Shown piece after piece: positions 7,634 to 14,858 of a DNA stretch of 42,411 bases. The translations under genes were made by a program, and so were the position numbers. The stretch is from NCBI RefSeq assembly GCF_901875575.1, contig NZ_CABFMF010000010.1, positions 1 to 42,411 of the forward strand, in the 5' to 3' direction. Numbering within the stretch: position 1 is the first letter of the stretch; each line of letters starts with the position of its first letter. The notes under the pieces are model-generated. The model was not told the DNA's origin, searched no databases, and worked only from the letters and a program-made list of their open reading frames with translations. Source of the stretch: an uncultured Streptococcus sp. (GTDB lineage Bacteria; Bacillota; Bacilli; Lactobacillales; Streptococcaceae).

Positions 7634-8785
7634 ATGAAGAAAAGAATATTATTAGCTTCAACAGTAGCCTTATCTTTAGCCCCTGTATTAGCAACTCAAG
7701 CAGAAGAGCTTATTTGGACTGCTCGTAGTGTTGAGCAAATTAAAAATGATCTAACTAAAAGCAAGAACAAGACGACTTATACAGTTCAGTATGGAGATAC
7801 CTTAAGCGCCATTGCAGAGGCTTTGGATGTAGATCTTACGGTTCTAGCCAATTTAAATAAAATTACCAATATGGACTTAATTTTCCCAGATACTGTTTTG
7901 ACAACGACTGTTAATGAAGCAAAAGAGGTAACAGAGGTTGAAATCCAAACACCTCAAGTAGATTTTAGTAAAGAAGTGACAACTGCGACAGCAGATTTGA
8001 CAACCAATCAAGTGACAGTTGATAATCAAATTGTTCAAGTTGCAGATCTTTCCCAACCAATTGTAGAAGCGCCAAAAGTGATAGAGACTACAAGTACAAA
8101 AGAAGTCGCAATAAGTTCAGGAGTTACAGAGACAGTGGCTGCTTCTGAAAAAGTCGCATCGACTGAGAAAACTAGTGTTGTAAAAGAGCAAGCTTCTCAA
8201 ACGTCTCAGGTAAGGTCTCAAGATAAGTCAACAGTGACGAATTCATCAACTGCAACTGAAGCTACAGTTGATGAAAAAGTAGCAGAAACAAGCTCAGAAA
8301 AAGTTAAAGACGCATCAGCAGCAGTTGGAACTGGTAAAGAAGTGCCTGCTTATCAACCAGAAAAGAATCAAACTGTCTCCACAGCCTATTCTGCACCAGC
8401 AGCTCCTGATTATGCAGGAATTGCTACAGCTAAGTCTGAAAATGCTGGTTTAAAACCACAAACAGCTGCCTTTAAAGAAGAGATCGCTAATTTATTTGGA
8501 ATTACATCCTTCAGTGGTTACCGTCCTGGAGACAGTGGTGATCATGGTAAAGGTTTGGCTATCGACTTTATGGTACCAGAAAGCTCAGAACTAGGGGATA
8601 AGATTGCGGAATACGCTATTCAAAACATGGCTAGTCGTGGAATTAGTTATATCATATGGAAACAACGTTTCTATGCTCCATTCGATAGCAAATATGGACC
8701 AGCTAACACTTGGAATCCAATGCCAGACCGTGGTAGCGTGACAGAAAACCACTATGACCACGTTCACGTTTCAATGAATGGATAA
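7634..8785 (+). CDS. secreted LysM-domain cell-wall protein with a C-terminal HxH domain
   Basis: A 383-residue exported protein. Residues 1-23 are a signal peptide (KKR, hydrophobic core, ATQA cleavage site). One LysM domain (about 48-92, YTVQYGDTLSAIAEALDVD) should bind peptidoglycan. Residues about 95-260 are a Thr/Ser/Glu/Val-rich, probably disordered linker. The C-terminal 115 residues hold HGKGLAIDF and HYDHVHVS, a His/Asp plus HxH arrangement like zinc LAS/M15-type peptidoglycan peptidases, though activity is unproven. It resembles Sip of S. agalactiae in layout. From memory, the pneumococcal gene in this position belongs to the WalRK (VicRK) regulon. It is a single-gene unit with its own promoter and terminator. 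Confidence 0.92.
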   Translation: MKKRILLASTVALSLAPVLATQAEELIWTARSVEQIKNDLTKSKNKTTYTVQYGDTLSAIAEALDVDLTVLANLNKITNMDLIFPDTVLTTTVNEAKEVTEVEIQTPQVDFSKEVTTATADLTTNQVTVDNQIVQVADLSQPIVEAPKVIETTSTKEVAISSGVTETVAASEKVASTEKTSVVKEQASQTSQVRSQDKSTVTNSSTATEATVDEKVAETSSEKVKDASAAVGTGKEVPAYQPEKNQTVSTAYSAPAAPDYAGIATAKSENAGLKPQTAAFKEEIANLFGITSFSGYRPGDSGDHGKGLAIDFMVPESSELGDKIAEYAIQNMASRGISYIIWKQRFYAPFDSKYGPANTWNPMPDRGSVTENHYDHVHVSMNG

Positions 8786-8808
8786 ACCTGACTTGGTAAT
8801 ATCATTTT

Positions 8809-8861
8809 GACGAATGAGATCTAGCTTTCGTGATAGGAAGTGAGTCTCGTTCGTTTTTCTT
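8809..8861 (+). terminator. terminator after the LysM gene
   Basis: Long stem pairing ACGAATGAGATCT (8810-8822) with AGTCTCGTTCGT (8842-8853), with G-T wobbles, followed by TTTTTCTTT. Confidence 0.7.
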
Positions 8862-8864
8862 TGT

Positions 8865-8980
8865 CATACTCTTCGAAAATCTCTTCAAACCACGTCAGTT
8901 TTATCTGCAACCTCAAAGCTGTGCTTTGAGCAACCTGCGGCTAGTTTCCTAGTTTGCTCTTTGATTTTCATTGACAATAT
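8865..8980. repeat. BOX-type dispersed repeat, boxA-boxC form
   Basis: The left end (ATACTCTTCGAAAATCTCTT and CAAACCACGTCAG, 8867-8898) matches the outer boxA segment of pneumococcal BOX elements. The right end (CAACCTGCGGCTAG, TTCCTAGTTTGCTC, TTTGATTTTCATTG, 8931-8973) matches boxC. Between them a CTCAAAGC-tgt-GCTTTGAG hairpin remains, and no full boxB array is visible. The terminal ATACTCAATG mirror is degraded to ATATTGTCAATG. It fills much of the 314-bp gap between the LysM gene and marR. Identification is from memory of BOX consensus sequences. Confidence 0.8.
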
Positions 8981-9028
8981 GAATGAAAAATTGAAAGTTA
9001 CCATTTTGTAATGTTTTAATCATAATTC

Positions 9029-9057
9029 TTGCAATCTATTTTACTTTGCATTATATT
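9029..9057 (+). promoter_or_regulatory. promoter of the marR-DUF1304 operon
   Basis: TTGCAA (9029-9034), 17-bp spacer, TATATT (9052-9057). A good sigma-A promoter 42 nt before the ATG. Confidence 0.7.
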
Positions 9058-9068
9058 TGACAAGTCAA
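9057..9068. promoter_or_regulatory. candidate MarR operator
   Basis: TTGAC-AA-GTCAA inverted repeat starting at the last base of the -10 element. A site here would block the promoter, the usual layout for an autorepressed MarR gene. The binding is inferred. Confidence 0.5.
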
Positions 9069-9099
9069 CTATTGATGAATCAAGAAAAAGGGAAAAGAA

Positions 9100-9525
9100 A
9101 TGCTAGAGATTCAAGATTTACTTTATCAACTCCGCTTGTCTGAGCAAGCGAGTACGCAATTGTTTGAAAAAAGACTTGGGATTAGTTTGACACGGTATCA
9201 GATTTTACTATTTTTGCTGGAGAATTCCCCATGTAACCAAATGGCAGTTCAGGAGCGTTTGAAGATTGATCAAGCTGCCTTAACCCGACATTTCAAGATT
9301 TTGGAAAAGGAAGGTTTGGTTGAACGTCATCGCAATCCTGAAAATCAAAGGGAAGTGTTGGTAGAGACTACAAAGTATGCCAAGGAGCAGTTAGTGGTGA
9401 ATCCTCCTCTGCAGCATATCAAGGTTAAGAAAGCAATGGAAAGTATTTTAACAGAGTCTGAGAGAACAGAACTCAGCCGTTTATTAAATAAATTGGTTTT
9501 GGGCATTGAAAATATAGTGATTTAA
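9100..9525 (+). CDS. MarR-family transcriptional regulator
   Basis: A 141-residue winged-helix regulator. The N-terminal helix EIQDLLYQLRLSEQ is the dimer helix. LTRYQILLFLLENSP, then MAVQERLKIDQAALTRHFKILEKEGLVERH, form the helix-turn-helix and recognition helix. RNPENQREVLVETT is the wing with the conserved Asn/Arg turn. The C-terminal helices close the dimer. MarR proteins usually repress their own operon and respond to small ligands or oxidation; this one has no cysteine that would suggest redox sensing. It shares a promoter with the DUF1304 protein 10 nt downstream, its likely target. Confidence 0.93.
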   Translation: MLEIQDLLYQLRLSEQASTQLFEKRLGISLTRYQILLFLLENSPCNQMAVQERLKIDQAALTRHFKILEKEGLVERHRNPENQREVLVETTKYAKEQLVVNPPLQHIKVKKAMESILTESERTELSRLLNKLVLGIENIVI

Positions 9526-9535
9526 GGAGAAATAG

Positions 9536-9898
9536 ATGTCTATCATTACAATCATTTTAGCAACGATTGTTGCTTTGGAGCATTTTTACATTTTTTATTT
9601 GGAAAGTATTGCAACGCAATCAGATGCAACTAGTCGTGTCTTTAACATGGACAAGGAGGAACTGTCTCGTCCGTCAGTAAGTTCATTGTTTAAAAATCAA
9701 GGAATCTATAATGCTTTGCTAGGGGTCTCTCTCTTGTATGGAATTTATTTCTCACAGAATTTAGAAATTGTAACTATTTTTGTCTTATTTGTGATTAGTG
9801 CTGCGACTTACGGCTCTCTGACAGCAGATAAGAAAATTATTTTGAAGCAAGGTGGATCAGCTATTTTGGCCTTGATTAGTATTTTCTTCTTTAAATAA
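9536..9898 (+). CDS. DUF1304 family small membrane protein
   Basis: A 120-residue protein with four predicted membrane helices (about residues 3-23, 52-70, 76-93 and 101-118). The conserved DUF1304 features are the early EHFYIFYLES motif and the NQGIYNALLG loop. Function is unknown. It starts 10 nt after marR behind AAGGAGAAATAG, so the pair is one transcript. A MarR regulator next to a small membrane protein suggests a ligand- or stress-induced membrane function, which is inference. Confidence 0.88.
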   Translation: MSIITIILATIVALEHFYIFYLESIATQSDATSRVFNMDKEELSRPSVSSLFKNQGIYNALLGVSLLYGIYFSQNLEIVTIFVLFVISAATYGSLTADKKIILKQGGSAILALISIFFFK

Positions 9899-9956
9899 AC
9901 TTAAAAAGGCGGAACCAGTCTCGCTAGTGATTTTCGATTCCGGAATAAGGGAAATA

Positions 9957-9965
9957 TGTTATACT
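9957..9965 (+). promoter_or_regulatory. extended -10 promoter of pcp
   Basis: TGTTATACT at 9957-9965, 47 nt before the ATG at 10013. Confidence 0.55.
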
Positions 9966-10012
9966 TATATTTAAGAAAAGAGTTTCATGGAATCATTTGT
10001 AAGGAGATAGAA

Positions 10013-10657
10013 ATGAAAGTATTAGTGACAGGCTTTGATCCTTTTGGTGGAGAAAAGCTCAATCCAGCCTTAGAGGCTATCAAATCCTTACCTTCTGAGA
10101 TTCAAGGGGCTGAAGTTCGATGGCTAGAAGTTCCAACCGTATTTTATAAATCAGCCAAGATTTTAGAGGAGGAGATAAGGATTTATCAACCAGACATCGT
10201 TCTGTGTATAGGCCAAGCAGGTGGAAGAAAGGGACTTACACCTGAACGAGTAGCCATCAACCAAGATGATGCACGTATCCAAGATAATGAAGGCAATCAG
10301 CCAATTGACCGTCCCATTCAGCTAGATGGGCCTCCTGCCTATTTTAGTAGTCTCCCCATTAAAGCTATGGTTCAAGCTATAAAAGAGGAGGGATTACCAG
10401 CTTCTGTTTCCAATACTGCAGGGACATTTGTTTGTAATCATCTTATGTATCAGGTACTTTATTTGGTTGAGAAAGAATTTCCAACTATCAAGGCAGGATT
10501 TATGCATATTCCTTATATGATGGAACAAGTGATAGATAAACCCAATACGCCAGCAATGGATTTAGTTGATATCGTTCGAGGAATAGAGGCTGCAATTCGA
10601 GCTACCATAGAGTATGGAGATAAGGACCTCAAGTTGGTAGGCGGAGAAACTCATTGA
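10013..10657 (+). CDS. pcp: pyrrolidone-carboxylate peptidase (pyroglutamyl peptidase I)
   Basis: Cytosolic cysteine peptidase (family C15) that removes N-terminal pyroglutamate. The 214-residue length is typical. The catalytic triad is visible: Glu78 in TPERVAIN, Cys141 in NTAGTFVCNH and His165 in GFMHIPY. I chose ATG 10013 because AAGGAGAT lies 5 nt upstream and MKVLVTGFDPFGG is the family's N-terminus; the frame extends 19 codons further upstream without support. It has its own extended -10 promoter. Convergent with the minus-strand DUF975 gene, with which it shares a hairpin terminator. Confidence 0.97.
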   Translation: MKVLVTGFDPFGGEKLNPALEAIKSLPSEIQGAEVRWLEVPTVFYKSAKILEEEIRIYQPDIVLCIGQAGGRKGLTPERVAINQDDARIQDNEGNQPIDRPIQLDGPPAYFSSLPIKAMVQAIKEEGLPASVSNTAGTFVCNHLMYQVLYLVEKEFPTIKAGFMHIPYMMEQVIDKPNTPAMDLVDIVRGIEAAIRATIEYGDKDLKLVGGETH

Positions 10658-10660
10658 TAG

Positions 10661-10693
10661 AAAAAAGCTTGAGGGGTCACCTTCAAGCTTTTG
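10661..10693. terminator. bidirectional terminator between pcp and the DUF975 gene
   Basis: AAAAGCTTGA paired with TCAAGCTTTT. Read on the minus strand it ends in six Ts, and on the plus strand in four. The DUF975 stop codon lies within the stem. Confidence 0.8.
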
Positions 10694-11540
10694 GACGTTT
10701 TCGAGCCAGCAATGCTCGGTAAAAAATAATTTTATTAGATTGAATATAAGGTAGAAGAGAAAAGCTAGCAATCTCAAAGGTAATCCAGTTTAAAAAGTAC
10801 CAGGGCAGTAATTGTAAGTCCAGAATAAAGCGTTGGTACTTATAGCCCTTCATCAAGAAACGACTGGTTTTAAGAATTTGTCCAGGTCTGGCTTGTCCCA
10901 AGTCTAGGGTGTCACAGAGGAGCAATTCCACCTGTGAATAAGCATAGTATTGTGGGATATAGAGACTATTTCCGAGAATCATCAAGATGAGACTTGTTAA
11001 AAAGTAAAATCCAAAGGTCATAAGGAAGTGTTCATTTTCGATTGAAGACAGGTCTAGGTTTGGGAATTCAGGATGTAAGGCAACAAACTGCTTTACTAGG
11101 TGACTGCTATAAAATAGAAAATAGACACCAACTAAACTTGGGATACTCCATAAAAAGAGATAGAAACGTTTGAGAAGAAGAGTCAGAAAGGTTTGGGAAA
11201 AACGCTCTTCACTAAAGAGGCTAAAGCCACTTTTAACTGACAACTCTAGTTCAGGTTTTTTAATGAGTTGTAAGGTTGTAAAGACAGCACTAGTCAGAAA
11301 AATTGAAGCAATCAAGGACACAGAAAAAGGGAAAAGATAAGCTTGAAGTATCTGACCTAGCATACTGGGAAAAGGTAGTTCTATTAGACTTTCTTGAATT
11401 CGGTCTAAGGGATTTAAAAAAGCTGATAAGATAAAGAAGATACTCGGTAGCGTAAAGACAAGAAAGAGGCGGGGGTTTTCAGACTGTAATTGTCTGGCTT
11501 GCAGACGAATTGTTTTTAAATCAATTTTTGTGTTTTTCAT
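10683..11540 (-). CDS. DUF975 family integral membrane protein
   Basis: A 285-residue protein with about five or six hydrophobic segments and a pattern I recognise as DUF975. The soluble N-terminus is MKNTKIDLKTIRLQARQL. An aqueous loop with RFSQTFL precedes further helices, and the late QYYAYSQVELLLCD and LKTSRFLMKGYK segments are the family's conserved region. Function is unknown. I chose the ATG at 11540: the -10 TATAAT lies at 11552-11547, leaving 6 nt, so the message may be leaderless. The frame is open 44 codons further upstream, but that part overlaps the promoter and the divergent tgt leader. Confidence 0.85.
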   Translation of the reverse strand: MKNTKIDLKTIRLQARQLQSENPRLFLVFTLPSIFFILSAFLNPLDRIQESLIELPFPSMLGQILQAYLFPFSVSLIASIFLTSAVFTTLQLIKKPELELSVKSGFSLFSEERFSQTFLTLLLKRFYLFLWSIPSLVGVYFLFYSSHLVKQFVALHPEFPNLDLSSIENEHFLMTFGFYFLTSLILMILGNSLYIPQYYAYSQVELLLCDTLDLGQARPGQILKTSRFLMKGYKYQRFILDLQLLPWYFLNWITFEIASFSLLPYIQSNKIIFYRALLARKRPKA

Positions 11541-11546
11541 TCTCTC

Positions 11547-11555
11547 ATTATACCA
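11547..11555 (-). promoter_or_regulatory. extended -10 promoter of the DUF975 gene, leaderless layout
   Basis: On the minus strand TGGTATAAT (11555-11547) followed by GAGAGA and then ATG. The start codon sits where transcription should begin. Confidence 0.6.
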
Positions 11556-11581
11556 TAGTTCGTGACAGTTCCTGCTTTTTT

Positions 11582-11590
11582 TGATAAAAT
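11582..11590 (+). promoter_or_regulatory. extended -10 promoter of tgt
   Basis: TGATAAAAT at 11582-11590. It is back-to-back with the DUF975 promoter about 30 bp away. Confidence 0.55.
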
Positions 11591-11622
11591 CATACAGTAT
11601 GCCCTTGGGCACAAAGTATGAA

Positions 11623-11641
11623 CTGGGACTGTCTTTCCCAG
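11623..11641 (+). promoter_or_regulatory. hairpin in the tgt leader
   Basis: CTGGGA-ctgtctt-TCCCAG ends 4 nt before the GGAGG ribosome site at 11646-11650. There is no T tract. It does not match a preQ1 riboswitch that I can recognise. Confidence 0.4.
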
Positions 11642-11656
11642 CTTCGGAGGTAGAAA

Positions 11657-12799
11657 ATGTCAGATTCACCAATCAAATACCGTTTGATTAAGAAAGAAAA
11701 ACATACAGGAGCACGTCTAGGGGAAATTATTACCCCACACGGAACCTTTCCAACACCTATGTTTATGCCAGTTGGAACACAAGCAACTGTCAAAACTCAG
11801 TCACCAGAAGAATTAAAAGAGATGGGGTCTGGAATTATCCTGTCCAACACCTATCATCTATGGCTTCGCCCGGGTGACGAACTTATTGCACGCGCAGGTG
11901 GTCTCCACAAATTTATGAACTGGGACCAGCCTATTTTGACAGATAGTGGTGGTTTCCAGGTTTATTCTTTAGCAGATAGCCGAAATATCACAGAAGAAGG
12001 GGTAACCTTTAAAAACCATCTCAATGGTTCCAAGATGTTTCTATCGCCAGAAAAAGCCATCTCTATTCAGAATAATTTGGGGTCAGATATCATGATGTCC
12101 TTTGATGAGTGTCCCCAGTTCTATCAACCTTATGACTACGTAAAGAAATCAATCGAACGTACCAGCCGTTGGGCTGAGCGTGGTCTTAAAGCTCATCGTC
12201 GTCCACATGACCAAGGTTTGTTTGGGATTGTGCAGGGAGCAGGTTTTGAAGATCTTCGTCGCCAATCAGCGAATGACCTAGTTAGCATGGATTTTCCAGG
12301 CTACTCGATCGGTGGCTTGGCAGTGGGTGAGACTCATGAAGAGATGAACGCAGTTTTAGACTTCACCACTCAACTCCTTCCTGAAAATAAACCTCGCTAC
12401 CTGATGGGAGTGGGGGCACCAGATAGCTTAATTGATGGGGTTATTCGTGGGGTAGATATGTTTGACTGTGTTTTACCTACTCGTATCGCTCGTAATGGAA
12501 CTTGTATGACTAGTCAAGGAAGATTAGTTGTTAAAAATGCTCAGTTTGCAGAGGACTTTACGCCACTGGATCATGAATGCGATTGCTACACTTGTAAAAA
12601 CTATACACGCGCCTATTTGCGTCACTTGCTTAAAGCAGATGAAACTTTTGGCATTCGCTTGACTAGCTACCATAATCTTTACTTCCTACTTAACCTGATG
12701 AAGCAGGTCCGTCAAGCTATTATGGATGATAATCTTTTGGAATTCCGTGAGCATTTTGTTGAAAAATATGGCTATAATAAGTCAGGACGCAATTTCTAA
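11657..12799 (+). CDS. tgt: tRNA-guanine transglycosylase
   Basis: Exchanges guanine-34 for preQ1 in tRNAs with GUN anticodons (Asp, Asn, His, Tyr), the insertion step of queuosine formation. The 380 residues match the family. ILTDSGGFQVYSLA carries the substrate-binding Asp. FDCVLPTRIARNGT carries the catalytic Asp and the RIARNG base-recognition loop. The structural zinc site is CDCYTC plus a downstream His (LTSYHN). ATG 11657 follows GGAGG. The tRNA-Asp(GTC) in this window would be one of its substrates. Single-gene unit with a terminator. Confidence 0.98.
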   Translation: MSDSPIKYRLIKKEKHTGARLGEIITPHGTFPTPMFMPVGTQATVKTQSPEELKEMGSGIILSNTYHLWLRPGDELIARAGGLHKFMNWDQPILTDSGGFQVYSLADSRNITEEGVTFKNHLNGSKMFLSPEKAISIQNNLGSDIMMSFDECPQFYQPYDYVKKSIERTSRWAERGLKAHRRPHDQGLFGIVQGAGFEDLRRQSANDLVSMDFPGYSIGGLAVGETHEEMNAVLDFTTQLLPENKPRYLMGVGAPDSLIDGVIRGVDMFDCVLPTRIARNGTCMTSQGRLVVKNAQFAEDFTPLDHECDCYTCKNYTRAYLRHLLKADETFGIRLTSYHNLYFLLNLMKQVRQAIMDDNLLEFREHFVEKYGYNKSGRNF

Positions 12800-12819
12800 T
12801 AGTGAAAAGTAAGAATACC

Positions 12820-12860
12820 AAAATCCTAAGTTTTCTCTTGGGATTTTTCCTCTTTTTTTG
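12820..12860 (+). terminator. terminator after tgt
   Basis: AAAATCCTAAG-ttttct-CTTGGGATTTT followed by TCCTCTTTTTTT. Confidence 0.8.
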
Positions 12861-12867
12861 ATAGAAT
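12859..12867 (+). promoter_or_regulatory. extended -10 promoter of the acyltransferase gene
   Basis: TGATAGAAT at 12859-12867, 32 nt before the ATG. It overlaps the end of the tgt terminator tract. Confidence 0.5.
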
Positions 12868-12899
12868 AAAGTGAATAATGAAAGGGAGAAAAAACTCGT

Positions 12900-14717
12900 A
12901 TGCGTATTAAATGGTTTTCTTTGATTAGGATTACAGGATTACTATTGGTACTTTTGTATCATTTTTTTCAGACCGTCTTTCCTGGAGGATTTTTTGGGGT
13001 AGATGTCTTTTTCACATTTTCAGGGTTCCTGATTACTGCTCTACTAATTGAAGAATTTAATAACCATCAACAAATTGCTCTACTAGGTTTTTTGAAAAGG
13101 CGTTTTTATCGGATTTTTCCTCCAGTAGTAGTGATGATTTTAGTGACTATCCCTTTTACGTTTCTAGTGCGTCGTGATTATGTAGCTGGAATTGGTGGGC
13201 AAATAGCTGGAGTTCTTGGATTCATGACTAACTTTTATGAGATGCTCACGGGAGGTAGCTACGAATCTCAGTTCATTCCACATTTGTTTGTTCATAATTG
13301 GAGTTTGGCGGTTGAGGTTCACTACTATATCCTTTGGGGCTTGGCGGTTTGGTTTTTATCTAAATGGGCCAGATCGAAAGGTGAGCTTAGAGGAATAGTG
13401 TTTCTTTTGTCTATAGCAAGCTTTTTGATTAGTTTCTTTTCCATGTTTATCGGTAGTTTTTTAGTGAACTCCTATTCATCCCTTTATTTTTCAAGTTTAA
13501 CTCATATTTATCCCTTCTTTTTGGGAAGTATTTTGGCAACTGTAGTGGGTGTTCGTGAGACAACATCTTTGGTCAAGCAATTTGATAAAACGTTGGATTT
13601 AAGGAAGACCTTATTCATTTTCGGAGGAAGTTTTGCCTTATTACTTCTCCTGACATTGTTTGTTAAATTCACTTATCTATTCACTTACCTGTTTGGATTT
13701 TTACTTACAAGCCTTGCGGCTCTCGGGATGATTTTTGCAGCGCGTGTTTTACATGAAAAAACATTAAGTACAAAGGAACCTAAGATAATTAGTTTTTTGG
13801 CAGATACTAGTTATGATGTCTATCTCTTCCACTGGCCCTTCTATATTATTTTTTCCCAGTTGACATCAAATCTTGTAGCTGTCTTACTGACTCTTATTTT
13901 TTCTTATAGTTTTGCCAGTCTATCTTTTTATATTTTAGAACCTTGGATTGCAGGCAAGGATACACCTATTTTGGAAACGTTTCGTACCTTTCCTTATATT
14001 CAGAGAATACTTGCATCGATTACAGGTGTCTTGACTTTAATAGTTCTATTGGTAACACTTTTGGCGCCACAAGTGGGAGCTTTTGAAACAGATTTAACTG
14101 TAAACGGATTAAAACAAGCCGCTAGCAACCTTACCCAATCAAAATTGATGGCAGAACGTGCTGATGCAAGTAGTTTAGGTATTGCTGACGGAATCATGCT
14201 AATTGGTGATTCGGTTGCATTAAGAGCGAATACAGCTCTTCAAACAGCTTTACCTGGTGCTCAAATCAATGCACAGGTCAGCAGAACAACTAAGAATGCC
14301 AATGAAATCATGCTTAATAATAGCCAGAATAAATTTTTACCTAAAATGGTAATCATTGCAACGGGAGTAAATAATCCTGAAAATTACCAAGAAGATTGGG
14401 ACAGTATGGTTAAAAATCTTCCAAAGGGTCACCATTTGATCTTGGTTACTCCTTATGAAGGAGACAAGAAAAAAGATACTTATGAAATAGTTGAAAAATC
14501 TGCGTCATATATGAGAGAGCTCGCAACCAAAACACCTTATGTTACGATTGCTGACTGGAATGAGGTTGCTAAAAAACATCCTGAAATATGGACTGGAACC
14601 GATCAGATTCATTTTGGTAGTGATAATACTAAGATTGAGGCTGGTTCAAAATTATATTCAGACACTATTTCTGAAGCTGTTAAGGCAGCTAAAGAAAAAC
14701 CTGTCAAGACAAAGTAA
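12900..14717 (+). CDS. OatA-like membrane O-acyltransferase with SGNH domain
   Basis: A 605-residue two-domain protein. Residues 1 to about 395 are an Acyltransferase_3 membrane domain of about ten to eleven helices, with the conserved His in LLYHFF and the GFFGVDVFFTFSGFLI segment. The C-terminal about 185 residues form an extracellular SGNH esterase-like domain: GDSV with Ser438, IATGVNN, and TDQIHF with Asp568 and His571 as the remaining triad. This is the layout of OatA, which O-acetylates peptidoglycan MurNAc and confers lysozyme resistance; acetylation of another wall polymer is possible. Start ATG 12900 has AGGGAG at 12883-12888. It has its own promoter and terminator. Confidence 0.9.
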   Translation: MRIKWFSLIRITGLLLVLLYHFFQTVFPGGFFGVDVFFTFSGFLITALLIEEFNNHQQIALLGFLKRRFYRIFPPVVVMILVTIPFTFLVRRDYVAGIGGQIAGVLGFMTNFYEMLTGGSYESQFIPHLFVHNWSLAVEVHYYILWGLAVWFLSKWARSKGELRGIVFLLSIASFLISFFSMFIGSFLVNSYSSLYFSSLTHIYPFFLGSILATVVGVRETTSLVKQFDKTLDLRKTLFIFGGSFALLLLLTLFVKFTYLFTYLFGFLLTSLAALGMIFAARVLHEKTLSTKEPKIISFLADTSYDVYLFHWPFYIIFSQLTSNLVAVLLTLIFSYSFASLSFYILEPWIAGKDTPILETFRTFPYIQRILASITGVLTLIVLLVTLLAPQVGAFETDLTVNGLKQAASNLTQSKLMAERADASSLGIADGIMLIGDSVALRANTALQTALPGAQINAQVSRTTKNANEIMLNNSQNKFLPKMVIIATGVNNPENYQEDWDSMVKNLPKGHHLILVTPYEGDKKKDTYEIVEKSASYMRELATKTPYVTIADWNEVAKKHPEIWTGTDQIHFGSDNTKIEAGSKLYSDTISEAVKAAKEKPVKTK

Positions 14718-14723
14718 AACATT

Positions 14724-14749
14724 AAGAGTTGGGGGAATCCAACTCTTTT
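14724..14749 (+). terminator. terminator after the acyltransferase gene
   Basis: AAGAGTTGG-gggaat-CCAACTCTT followed by TT. The stem is good but the T tract short. Confidence 0.7.
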
Positions 14750-14766
14750 AAAATATATCCAGAAAA

Positions 14767-14781
14767 TAGGTCTATACCATT
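14767..14781. promoter_or_regulatory. candidate NagR (GntR-type) operator
   Basis: GGTCTATACC (14769-14778) inside TAGGTCTATACCATT resembles the TGGTxTAxACCA palindrome bound by NagR/DasR-type GntR regulators. It abuts the -35 of nagA. The assignment is by motif memory. Confidence 0.5.
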
Positions 14782-14808
14782 TACAAATGAATCAGAAAAG
14801 TTTATAAT
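14780..14808 (+). promoter_or_regulatory. promoter of nagA
   Basis: TTTACA (14780-14785), 17-bp spacer, TATAAT (14803-14808). Confidence 0.75.
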
Positions 14809-14858
14809 GTAATTGACATAATAAATATCAAAAGTAATCTTTTAAGGAGGTCATTATT

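Noticed and set aside
11597..11650. Possible preQ1 riboswitch before tgt
   Set aside because: The region has simple hairpins but no recognisable preQ1 aptamer motif; left as an unexplained leader hairpin.
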